From positions 1-16,528 of the forward strand of contig JAVBQS010000109.1 of assembly GCA_031548835.1 (NCBI GenBank): a stretch of 16,528 nucleotides of DNA, written 5' to 3'. Position numbers and translations under genes: made by a program. This DNA is from WQTU01 sp031548835. Its GTDB lineage: Bacteria; Spirochaetota; Spirochaetia; CADAEX01. Positions 6,988 through 14,058 of this stretch are shown here, in pieces. The number at the start of each line of letters is the position of its first letter. The first letter of the stretch is position 1. Below the pieces are notes generated by a model. It had not been told where the DNA came from, made no database searches, and worked only from the letters and a program-made list of their open reading frames with translations.

Positions 6988-7806
6988 ATGAAAGAGAGAG
7001 ATGAAAAAATAAAATTAATATCTCATTGTGTAGGGATGAATCTTTATAATGCAAGAAAAAGAGTTTTACGCATTTATCCTGAACTCTCTGTTTCTGACAT
7101 AGATATTACATATCTGGAATCAGATTTTCCCCGCTTTACTGTTCTTGATTGTATATATGACAGCGCTATATCTAAAATAAAAATGAAAGTATCTTCTTTA
7201 AATCCAATAAGACACCTTCCTTCAAATTATCAGGAAAATGATTTTCTTAGAAATTTTCTAATGATATTCCAGCATATTATGAATGAGACATCTATTACTC
7301 TTGATAATATACATGAATATTACAGGCCGATGGAAAGCCCGGCATCTTTTCTTCCAGAGCTTTCAGAATGGCTTGGAATTAATCTTGATACAGTAGGCGG
7401 GGAAGATGAGATACGCAAATTTCTTCAATATGCAATTACTCTTTACCGCTACAGGGGGACAGCTATAGGAATTTCTACGCATCTTGCCATAGTTAGCGGA
7501 GTTATGCCCAGGATTATAGAAGGCCAGATACCTTATAAAACAATGACAATTATGGATGATTCAGATATTGAGTCGCATTTAATAGATGAAGAAAATATTA
7601 ATAATTGTTTTACTATTTTTTTTCCTGTTGAAAAAAAATTTTTTTCAGAAACAATGCTGCAAAGAATATCAACAATAATAAATAACGAAAAACCTGTTCA
7701 TACAACATGCTATATCAATTTTCTCAAATCTGAAAAGAAAAAGAGAAAAGTTACAACTATTTCAAATAACACAACTATGGATAGCGATATAGGTATTACT
7801 ATATGA
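6988..7806 (+). CDS. Phage tail protein I-type baseplate component
   Basis: A 272-aa probable baseplate wedge partner of the J protein. Seen: IRHLPSNYQENDFLRNFL near 74-91, ESPASFLPELSEWLGINLD near 116-134, and LYRYRGTAIGISTHLAIVSG near 152-171. The L-P-x-x-Y-x-x-x-x-F-L-x-x-F, aPasfLP-x-L-x-x-W-L-G and Y-R-x-R-G-T-x-x-G blocks are the signature of the phage tail protein I/TIGR02242 group found in CIS loci. The first 70 residues are extra and look a little like a PASTA domain (VGMNLYNARKRV ... TVLDCIYDSA ... KMKVSS). The C-terminal 60 residues are Lys- and Thr/Ser-rich and unrecognised. The start has only a weak ribosome binding site (AAGAGCTGGA). The next gene follows after 14 bp. Confidence 0.85.
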   Translation: MKERDEKIKLISHCVGMNLYNARKRVLRIYPELSVSDIDITYLESDFPRFTVLDCIYDSAISKIKMKVSSLNPIRHLPSNYQENDFLRNFLMIFQHIMNETSITLDNIHEYYRPMESPASFLPELSEWLGINLDTVGGEDEIRKFLQYAITLYRYRGTAIGISTHLAIVSGVMPRIIEGQIPYKTMTIMDDSDIESHLIDEENINNCFTIFFPVEKKFFSETMLQRISTIINNEKPVHTTCYINFLKSEKKKRKVTTISNNTTMDSDIGITI

Positions 7807-7820
7807 AGGAGCTTTACTAG

Positions 7821-9344
7821 ATGCAAGACAGGCTGTCAATATTTAAAAGAGCAAATTTTTTTCCAGGTTTACAGGCAGGCCCTGCCTACTGGAATGCAAT
7901 AGAAGATTATCATTTTGATAAAGAGCTTTTATATAATAAATTATTTCATGGATATGGTATTGTATCAGGTTTTCTTGATTCTCTTCAGGTTCAGGCAGAA
8001 AAAACAAAAGGCGGATTAATTACCCTGCTTGTGGGAAGAGGCATTGCTTTTGATGCTGCAGGAAAGCCTCTTTTTTTATATGAGCCTCAAGTGCTTGTGC
8101 TTGATCCAAAAAAATTCAAACTTCCCGCAACAGTATATGTAACTATAAGCTATGATGAACGGCTTGAAGATTTTTATCAAAATAAGGAAAACAGTGATCT
8201 TCAAGGATATCAAAAAAGGCTTGAGACAGTAAAGCTTGATATTGTCCAGGAGATAAATGATCCTGACCGCGAGATAGAACTTGCAAGAATACAGCTTGCA
8301 GAAGAAGAAGGCGGCGGAATACAGGAGATTCAAAATAATGATGATTTCTGCGATCCTGGAAAAAACAGACTTGATTACAGATTTATCCCCTGGGTGCCTA
8401 GGACAAAAAAGGGAGTCTCAAACTATCTTTTAAAATTTCTTATTGATGTTTTTGAATATACACGGACAGTGTCTGCATCAGGATATGAAGTTGTGCCATT
8501 AATCTCTCTGCGCAATCTTCAGACAGTAGCTATGACATCAAAAATGATTGTTCAGTGCACAGGAGTTTTTTTTAATGATGTTATTCATCTTATCTCTCCT
8601 TTTTTTGACCTTGACCATCAGATTTTATTTGAAATTGCAGATTATGAAAGAACACATGAGCGGCAGGGACGGCTATATACAACAAAGAATTCATATGAAA
8701 TTGCACGCACAGCAATGTATGAATTCGGAGACAGGCTAAAAAGTTACAGCAACTCTTATGAAGAGATAGATAAACTTCTCAAAGCTCACAAAATAGTAAT
8801 GGATGGAATAAGACAGACATTAATTGCAAAAGAGGTAAGCAGCGATGATATAAAATATATCAGCTATACAATGCCTCATATTCTTCTTTTTGGAGAAGAG
8901 AGATACACGCTTGTAGATACAATAAATAGTTCTTTAAAAGAATCTCTTGAAAATCATATGTTTGAACTTGTTAATTGCACGCATCCGTCAACATCAAGCG
9001 AAGCATTTTTTTATCCTGACGGCCAGCGTGTGCAGGATACTGTAAAAAGATGGATTGGCGGCAGCATGCAGTTCAGGCTTAGAAATGTTATAAAGGGGCG
9101 GAAAATGCTTATCATAAGGCGCACAGATATTCACCAGGGAAATTATTCTGTTGAAGTTCAGCTTGAAGGAACAGAGCCTAGAACACTTACTGTTGACGGA
9201 GCAGATACAAGAAACAGATGGAGAAATTTATTTGTGCAGTTTGATGAAGGAGAAATAAAAGAAAATTCTGCGCTGGTTAAATTTACTATTGGCGAAAAAG
9301 GCCGTGATAATACAGGCACTATCTGGATATACCAGATTTTATGA
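7821..9344 (+). CDS. Unrecognised CIS-associated protein; candidate peripheral baseplate or target-binding protein
   Basis: A 507-aa protein with no named family I can assign. Seen: an N-terminal block NFFPGLQAG ... YHFDKELLYNKLFHGYGIVSG (about 12-50), then GGLITLLVGRGIAFDAAGKPLFL (64-86). The F-x-G ... Y-x-x-x-(K/R)-L-x-H-G-x-G-I-V-x-G-(L/F) and G-x-A-x-D-x-x-G order occurs, as far as I recall, in uncharacterised proteins of extracellular CIS loci. A long helical middle follows (about 125-385). The last 115 residues look like a beta-sandwich (GGSMQFRLR, KMLIIRRTD, VEVQLEG, NRWRNLFVQFD), the sort of fold seen in carbohydrate-binding modules. Start ATG 7821 has AAGGAG upstream. Adjacent to tail protein I, so a baseplate-linked position fits. 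Function is inference. Confidence 0.6.
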   Translation: MQDRLSIFKRANFFPGLQAGPAYWNAIEDYHFDKELLYNKLFHGYGIVSGFLDSLQVQAEKTKGGLITLLVGRGIAFDAAGKPLFLYEPQVLVLDPKKFKLPATVYVTISYDERLEDFYQNKENSDLQGYQKRLETVKLDIVQEINDPDREIELARIQLAEEEGGGIQEIQNNDDFCDPGKNRLDYRFIPWVPRTKKGVSNYLLKFLIDVFEYTRTVSASGYEVVPLISLRNLQTVAMTSKMIVQCTGVFFNDVIHLISPFFDLDHQILFEIADYERTHERQGRLYTTKNSYEIARTAMYEFGDRLKSYSNSYEEIDKLLKAHKIVMDGIRQTLIAKEVSSDDIKYISYTMPHILLFGEERYTLVDTINSSLKESLENHMFELVNCTHPSTSSEAFFYPDGQRVQDTVKRWIGGSMQFRLRNVIKGRKMLIIRRTDIHQGNYSVEVQLEGTEPRTLTVDGADTRNRWRNLFVQFDEGEIKENSALVKFTIGEKGRDNTGTIWIYQIL

Positions 9345-9368
9345 GAAAAGAGCGGAGGAATAATTATT

Positions 9369-9734
9369 ATGGGATTTAAATATTGTGTAGAAGGACATTT
9401 GATGGATCCTTCCTGGAAAAAATGTCCGGTATGTCTTGCGCCTCTTTCAGGATGGCTTGTGCAGCTGGAAGAAAACAGGCCTGTAAAAACATATACAATA
9501 CATGAAGGAAAATCATTTATAGGAAGCGGAGCTGATTCTGAAATACGTATATTAAACAATGAATTAAGCAGGCAGCATGCATATCTTACAATAGCTGACG
9601 GTATATGCACAATTGTGGATCTTGGAAACGGGAATCAGATAAAAGTAAATAATATTGATACTGTAAAAACAACACTTATTGACGGTGATATAATTTTACT
9701 TGGGTCAACACTTTTTAAAATTAAATTACTTTAG
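9369..9734 (+). CDS. Zinc-ribbon plus FHA-domain protein
   Basis: A 121-aa cytoplasmic protein. Seen: an N-terminal metal-binding knuckle with Cys6, His10, Cys19 and Cys22 (C-x3-H ... C-P-V-C), followed by an FHA domain at about 40-121: FIGSGADSEIRI (50-61), SRQHAYL (67-73), VDLGNGNQIKVNN (83-95) and a closing DGDIILLGSTLFKI. FHA domains read phosphothreonine. Ser67, Arg68, His70 and Asn94/Asn95 of the usual set are present, but the G-R of the first loop is G-S here (Ser53), so phosphopeptide binding may be weaker or altered. GGAGGAA lies 8 nt upstream of the ATG. The next gene, 8 bp on, ends in a similar Cys4 ribbon facing the cytoplasm. FHA proteins regulate type VI secretion in known cases; a like role here is inference. 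Confidence 0.85.
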   Translation: MGFKYCVEGHLMDPSWKKCPVCLAPLSGWLVQLEENRPVKTYTIHEGKSFIGSGADSEIRILNNELSRQHAYLTIADGICTIVDLGNGNQIKVNNIDTVKTTLIDGDIILLGSTLFKIKLL

Positions 9735-9742
9735 GAGAGGAA

Positions 9743-10915
9743 ATGATACACTTGTGCAAAAAAAATAAAAAACTTTTATTATGCTGTTTATTGTTGTGTA
9801 TGATTTTCCCGTCTATTTATGCCCAAACAGGAAAAGAAACATTAACAATAAAAATAGATCAGATTATTTCAAAAAACTATCCTGATATAAGAGCCTATAC
9901 TGTAATAGAAAACAGCAAGGGAGAATCTGTTTCAAGCGTTTCTCCAAGCCTGTTTCAGTTCCGCATAGATTCAATGGAAGTAAAAACAAAAACAACTATA
10001 ACTCCTTTTTCAATGAAAGAGATGCCTGTTGATTATGTAGTTCTTTTTTCCAATAACGGAATTATGGATGGAGAACCTCTTGATTTTCAGAAAAATGCAA
10101 TAATCCAGTTTGTAGATATGCTTAAACCTTCAGACACTCTTTCTCTTTACACAATAGGAGAAGAAGCAGTGCCTCTTTTTGAAGATATGGAAAAAAGCAA
10201 GATTGATGTTGGAGTTATAAACAATGTCACAGCTTCTTCTGCGCAGCCCCGGGTCTATGATTCAATAATTAATGTTTTGCGAAAGACAGAAAGAAAAGCC
10301 AATCAGAGAAAAATTGTTATAGTTATATCAGACGGGCGTGATCAAAACAGCAGGTTTACAAAAGACCAGATGCACACAATAGCTTCTGAATCAAATATAC
10401 CAATATATGCAATTGGCATACGTGTTCTTAATATGCAAAGTTTAAGTAATCTTAATGAGCTTTCAGATATTACAGGCGGCACCTATATTTTTGCTAATAC
10501 ACAAAAAGAAATTCCTGTTGTGTTTAAAAAAATAGTTAACAAGATAGCACAGTGCTACATTATTGATATAAGTATAAAAAATATGAAAGCAGATAATATG
10601 CATCATCAGCTTGAAGTAACAGTAAATGAGCGGGATGCATATGGCAAAGGGCAAAAAACATTTATTGCAGTAAAAGTTCCTGTGCCAAGATGGGTAAAAT
10701 GGGCAGTTCTTGCCGCTGCTGTTGCTGCAATAGCTTTTATTATTATTCTTTGTATATTGATGCGCATTGGAAAAAGAAGGCGGATGGGAATTACACGCAG
10801 GCGCTGCCCTGAATGCGGTATAAGAATGAAAGATACATGGGACTTATGCCCATTTTGCAAATATATGCCTGATATAAAAAAGAAGAAAAAAAAGAAGGGA
10901 AAGAAAAATGCGTGA
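9743..10915 (+). CDS. Membrane-anchored vWA-domain protein with cytoplasmic zinc ribbon
   Basis: A 390-aa protein. Seen: signal peptide (KKNKKLLLCCLLLCMIF, likely cut near IYAQ), a vWA-like domain around 95-270, one membrane segment WVKWAVLAAAVAAIAFIIIL (317-336, hydrophobic to about 340), an Arg-rich stretch (RIGKRRR, TRRR) that should stay inside, then a Cys4 ribbon (Cys355, 358, 369, 372) and a Lys-rich tail. Predicted topology: vWA outside the inner membrane, ribbon in the cytoplasm. The metal-ion site is degenerate: the position of D-x-S-x-S reads F-S-N-N-G (102-106), though VISDGRD (194-200) is kept. So binding may be metal-independent. The tail codons (A-rich) also carry the AAGGGA site for the overlapping sheath-2 gene. 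Possible envelope anchor or signal receiver for the CIS (inference). Confidence 0.8.
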   Translation: MIHLCKKNKKLLLCCLLLCMIFPSIYAQTGKETLTIKIDQIISKNYPDIRAYTVIENSKGESVSSVSPSLFQFRIDSMEVKTKTTITPFSMKEMPVDYVVLFSNNGIMDGEPLDFQKNAIIQFVDMLKPSDTLSLYTIGEEAVPLFEDMEKSKIDVGVINNVTASSAQPRVYDSIINVLRKTERKANQRKIVIVISDGRDQNSRFTKDQMHTIASESNIPIYAIGIRVLNMQSLSNLNELSDITGGTYIFANTQKEIPVVFKKIVNKIAQCYIIDISIKNMKADNMHHQLEVTVNERDAYGKGQKTFIAVKVPVPRWVKWAVLAAAVAAIAFIIILCILMRIGKRRRMGITRRRCPECGIRMKDTWDLCPFCKYMPDIKKKKKKKGKKNA

Positions 10916-12647
10916 TCCTTCAGTTCCAGGCATTTATGTAGATGAACAGCAATATTCACTCAATCCGCTGCGGGTGGAAGTGCGATGTCTTACAGGTTTT
11001 GTAGGCATTACTGAACGCGGCCCTCTTAATATTCCTGTTCATATAAAAAGCTTTGATGAATATATAAAAATTTTCGGTTCATTTGATACTGTTGGTATTT
11101 TGCCTTATTCAATATACAGTTTTTTTAAATGCGGCGGTTCTGAGTGTGTTATTGTAAGAGTTGCAAATCAGGAAGAAGCATCTCATGCAGAAATGAGAAT
11201 ACCATGCTCTGAAGGTTATATAGAACTTGAAGCATCATCTCCAGGAAAATGGGGCAATTATTTAACTGCAAGAACATGGATTGAAGGAGACAATGCAGGA
11301 AAGATAAATAATATTGATCTTGAAAAAGGGCTGTGGGTTGAACTTGATTCCTCTGATATAAAAGTTGATGACACTATACGCATAACATATATGGGAAAAA
11401 CTTTTTTCAGAAACATAATAAAAGCAGAAGACAAAAAAATATATGTTAATAAACAGATTAATTTTTCTGAAAATAAAACAGAGAAATCTGAAATTAAAAT
11501 AGAAAAAGTTTTCTTTTCAATAAATATTTCATGCAAAGGAAAAAGCGAATCATATATACATCTTTCCATGAATCCTATGTCTGACCGTTACTATTTTAAA
11601 TATATAAATGACCGTTCCATGCTGTGCAGAATACGAAAAAGCAATTGTTCAGGAATTGTAAAGCAGATTTTTTCAATTAACGCTTCAGGCGGAAGCGATG
11701 GAATTGCAGATATTACTGCAGGAGAAATTATAGGATATTACAAAGGGCCTGAAAATTATAAAGGATTGGGAGCTCTTGAAAGCAGGAATGATATTTCATT
11801 AATTGCAATACCTGATATAGAATGGCTTTTGTCACAATCAGGAAAGTCTGAAGAAGAAAAGAAAAAAGATGTTCATGCTGTTCAGCTTGCAATGTTAAAC
11901 CAGGCTCTCCGCTTTTCTGACAGGTTTGCAATTTTTGATGTTCCTTCTGTATATAATACCTGCGATGTTGCATCATGGGCATCTAAATATGACAGCTATT
12001 CATGCGCTGCATATTATCCTGCAATAGATATAATAGATCCTTTAGATACTCTTGGATCGAAAACTGTTCATATACCTCCATCAGGCGCGGTATGCGGCTG
12101 TATTGCTGCGGCAGACAGCGAAAAGGGAATATTTCATGCTCCTGCAAATGTAATTATAAATGGGGCTGTAGGTGTTTCAAAACGGGTGAGTGAACGTGAA
12201 TATGAAGAGCTCTATCCCAATGGAATAAATATTCTTAGATATTTTCCTGGAAAAGGAATAAAAATATGGGGAGCAAGAACTCTATCTTCTGATCCGCAAT
12301 GGCGCTATATAAATGTCCGCCGCACATTTTCACGAATATCAAGCACTATTAAGCAGGGAACACAATGGGCAGTGTTTGAGACAAATGATAAAAAACTTAG
12401 AAAAAGAGTGGTAAGACAAGTTTCAGGGTTTTTGCTTGATCTATGGATGGAGGGATATCTTGCAGGAAACACTTCTGAACAGGGATTTTATGTAAGATGT
12501 GATGAAGAGCTTAATCCTCCTGAACAGATAGATAAAGGATATCTTGTTTTTGAGGTAGGAATTGCTGTTATAAAACCTGCTGAATTTTTCAAGATAACTA
12601 TAACAGCAGAAAAAGAAGGGGCAAGCGTATATATTGATGAGCCGTAA
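10908..12647 (+). CDS. Contractile tail sheath protein 2 (long form)
   Basis: A 579-aa sheath subunit. Seen: MRDPSVPGIYVDEQ at the start, FVGITERGP (31-39), FGS (56-58), CGGSECVIVRV (75-85), and the conserved core GARTLSS (455-461), YINVRR (467-472), ELNPPE (534-539), matching sheath 1 nearly residue for residue in these blocks. Between about residues 95 and 280 it carries a middle region absent from sheath 1, beta-rich with repeated short Lys/Glu loops, probably a surface domain as in long sheath forms of extracellular CIS. The ATG lies inside the end of the vWA gene (8-nt overlap, different frame), with AAGGGA 5-10 nt upstream. Translational coupling to a membrane protein gene is unusual. 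It is followed by tube 2. Confidence 0.95.
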   Translation: MRDPSVPGIYVDEQQYSLNPLRVEVRCLTGFVGITERGPLNIPVHIKSFDEYIKIFGSFDTVGILPYSIYSFFKCGGSECVIVRVANQEEASHAEMRIPCSEGYIELEASSPGKWGNYLTARTWIEGDNAGKINNIDLEKGLWVELDSSDIKVDDTIRITYMGKTFFRNIIKAEDKKIYVNKQINFSENKTEKSEIKIEKVFFSINISCKGKSESYIHLSMNPMSDRYYFKYINDRSMLCRIRKSNCSGIVKQIFSINASGGSDGIADITAGEIIGYYKGPENYKGLGALESRNDISLIAIPDIEWLLSQSGKSEEEKKKDVHAVQLAMLNQALRFSDRFAIFDVPSVYNTCDVASWASKYDSYSCAAYYPAIDIIDPLDTLGSKTVHIPPSGAVCGCIAAADSEKGIFHAPANVIINGAVGVSKRVSEREYEELYPNGINILRYFPGKGIKIWGARTLSSDPQWRYINVRRTFSRISSTIKQGTQWAVFETNDKKLRKRVVRQVSGFLLDLWMEGYLAGNTSEQGFYVRCDEELNPPEQIDKGYLVFEVGIAVIKPAEFFKITITAEKEGASVYIDEP

Positions 12648-12736
12648 ATTGTAATTATTTTTTATAAAATTATATATTAGGTAAATATTTGATAACTATT
12701 TTTATTCAGTAGTGTTGAAGAAAAGGAGGAAGTAAC

Positions 12737-13177
12737 ATGGCAGATGATAGAAGAATATCTTCTTATTTTTTCACAGTTGAAATTGACGGCATTGAGACAG
12801 CAAGATTTCAAAAATGTGAAGGGCTTGAGGCTGAAACATATGTGTATGAAATTGAAGAGGGAGGGCTTAATACATCTACACATAAGTTTTACGGCAGAAC
12901 CAGATATCCTAATTTAATTCTTGAAAAAGGGATAACTGAAAATGAAGCGCTTTTTAAATGGTATAAAGAGACTGTGCTGGAAGATAAAAAAGTTGAAAGA
13001 AAAAACGGATCAATAATTTTAAAAGATAGCGAGAATAATGAACTTAAAAGATGGAATTTTTTTAGAGCATTTCCCTGCCGCTTGATTGGACCCAAGCTTG
13101 AAAGCAATCTCGGCAGTGAATTTGCTCTTGAAAGAATAGAAATAACACATGAAGGACTTATGGTAGACGGAAATTAA
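12737..13177 (+). CDS. Inner tube protein 2 (gp19-type; Afp5-like initiator candidate)
   Basis: A 146-aa tube-family protein. Seen: SSYFFTVEIDGIETARFQKCEGLEAET (split by the V-E-I-D-G-I motif shared with tube 1), YEIEEGGLNTS, LEKGITENEALFKWYKE, a basic/acidic hairpin with GSIILKDSE, then RWNFFRAFPCRLIGPKLES and LERIEITHEGL. It has the same fold pattern as tube 1 but low apparent identity. The E-I-x-E-G-G-x-N and P-x-L-x-L-x-x-G-I blocks are those of baseplate-proximal tube proteins that sit next to the LysM and hub genes, as with Afp5. AAAGGAGG lies upstream of the ATG with good spacing. Confidence 0.92.
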   Translation: MADDRRISSYFFTVEIDGIETARFQKCEGLEAETYVYEIEEGGLNTSTHKFYGRTRYPNLILEKGITENEALFKWYKETVLEDKKVERKNGSIILKDSENNELKRWNFFRAFPCRLIGPKLESNLGSEFALERIEITHEGLMVDGN

Positions 13178-13225
13178 ATTGTTTTGAGACTTTAGCAATG
13201 TAATTTTAGAAGTCCTGGAAATGGC

Positions 13226-13246
13226 GGTTAACTAAAATAGTTAATC
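13226..13246 (+). terminator. Weak terminator-like hairpin after tube 2
   Basis: GGTTAACTA (13226-13234) pairs with TAGTTAATC (13238-13246), with one G-T pair and an AAA loop. AATATTTTC follows, which is T-rich but broken. It lies about 50 nt after the tube-2 stop. A partial terminator or a 3' stabilising stem could let the sheath/tube message accumulate above the downstream baseplate genes (inference). Confidence 0.35.
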
Positions 13247-13299
13247 AATATTTTCATAATAACAGGCTGAATAAATATATGTTTTTACAGGTTTTTACT

Positions 13300-13348
13300 G
13301 CTGCATTACTGTAAAGAGAGAGTCTGATAATGCAGCGCTGAGTAATGC
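13300..13348 (+). promoter_or_regulatory. Leader with two mutually exclusive hairpins upstream of the LysM gene
   Basis: GCTGCATTA (13300-13308) pairs perfectly with TAATGCAGC (13328-13336). The overlapping GCATTACT (13303-13310) pairs perfectly with AGTAATGC (13341-13348). Both cannot form at once. AAAGAGAGAG (13313-13322) precedes an ATG-CAG-CGC-TGA mini reading frame (13330-13341) inside the second arm. This is the layout of an attenuator-like or translationally switched leader, within a 247-bp gap that otherwise shows no gene. No known riboswitch class is recognised. Confidence 0.35.
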
Positions 13349-13424
13349 CATATATTAATCAGCATTTATTTAAATTAATATTTAGTAAAACAAAAGTTGT
13401 TTTTACAGTAAAGGGAGGAATAAA

Positions 13425-14045
13425 ATGGCTCTTGAAAAAGCAATTATCTCTAATTTGGATACAGGAGAAGATATAGAGGTACTATTTAATCCAAAAGAAT
13501 ATGTAATAGAAAAGAAAACACCCTGGAGCGAGGTAAATGTATTTGGAATGGACAGCCCGCCTGTGCAATTTACAATAGGAGAAAGAAAAAGACTTTCAAT
13601 GGAACTATTTTTTGATACATCAGAAGAAAAAACAGATGTAAGGGAATATACAAATAAAATAGAAAATCTGATGCTTGTAAATGCACAGGAGCACAGGCCG
13701 CCGCTGCTTAGGTTTTCATGGGGTAATTTAAGCTTTGACTGCGTTCTTGAAGATCTTGTACAGCGTTTTACTCTGTTTGGAAATGACGGCACTCCTCTTA
13801 GGGCAATACTAAAAACTGTATTTAAAGAATATGCAACAGCAGCAACGCAACTTTCAAATACAAGAAGAGAATCAGCAGACCATACAAAACGTCTTGTAGT
13901 AAGGGAAGGAGAAACACTCTCATCATTATCAGCGCGCGAATATAATGATGCAGGAAAATGGAGAGTAATAGCAGAGGCAAACAATATAGATGATCCTGAA
14001 AATCTGTCATCAGGAACAATAGTAGAACTGCCTCCGCTATATTGA
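13425..14045 (+). CDS. CIS tube/LysM baseplate protein (Afp7/Pvc7-like)
   Basis: A 206-aa protein joining inner tube and hub. Seen: VLFNPKEYVIEKKTPW (19-34), the characteristic F-N-P-x-E-Y-x-I-x-K-x-x-x-W opening of the CIS_tube domain, followed by LSMELFFDT (58-65), PPLLRFSWG (92-100) and a beta-rich segment to about 138. A linker leads to a LysM domain (157-204: VVREGETLSSLSAREY, W179, I-A-E-A-N-N-I, G-T-I-V-E-L-P). In extracellular CIS this protein clamps the hub and tube. In phages, the LysM gp53-like part sits on the baseplate. AAAGGGAGGA lies upstream of the ATG, and 13 bp separate it from the hub gene. Confidence 0.92.
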   Translation: MALEKAIISNLDTGEDIEVLFNPKEYVIEKKTPWSEVNVFGMDSPPVQFTIGERKRLSMELFFDTSEEKTDVREYTNKIENLMLVNAQEHRPPLLRFSWGNLSFDCVLEDLVQRFTLFGNDGTPLRAILKTVFKEYATAATQLSNTRRESADHTKRLVVREGETLSSLSAREYNDAGKWRVIAEANNIDDPENLSSGTIVELPPLY

Positions 14046-14058
14046 TAAGGGAAGTTAT

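Noticed and set aside
10870..10912. Programmed frameshift joining the vWA protein to sheath 2 through the A-rich run
   Set aside because: Sheath 2 has its own ATG, a good ribosome binding site and a complete canonical N-terminus, so no fusion is required.
12649..12678. Promoter-like TTGTAA and TATATT, 18 bp apart, before tube 2
   Set aside because: The stretch is almost pure A/T, so near-consensus boxes are expected by chance; nothing else supports a start site.
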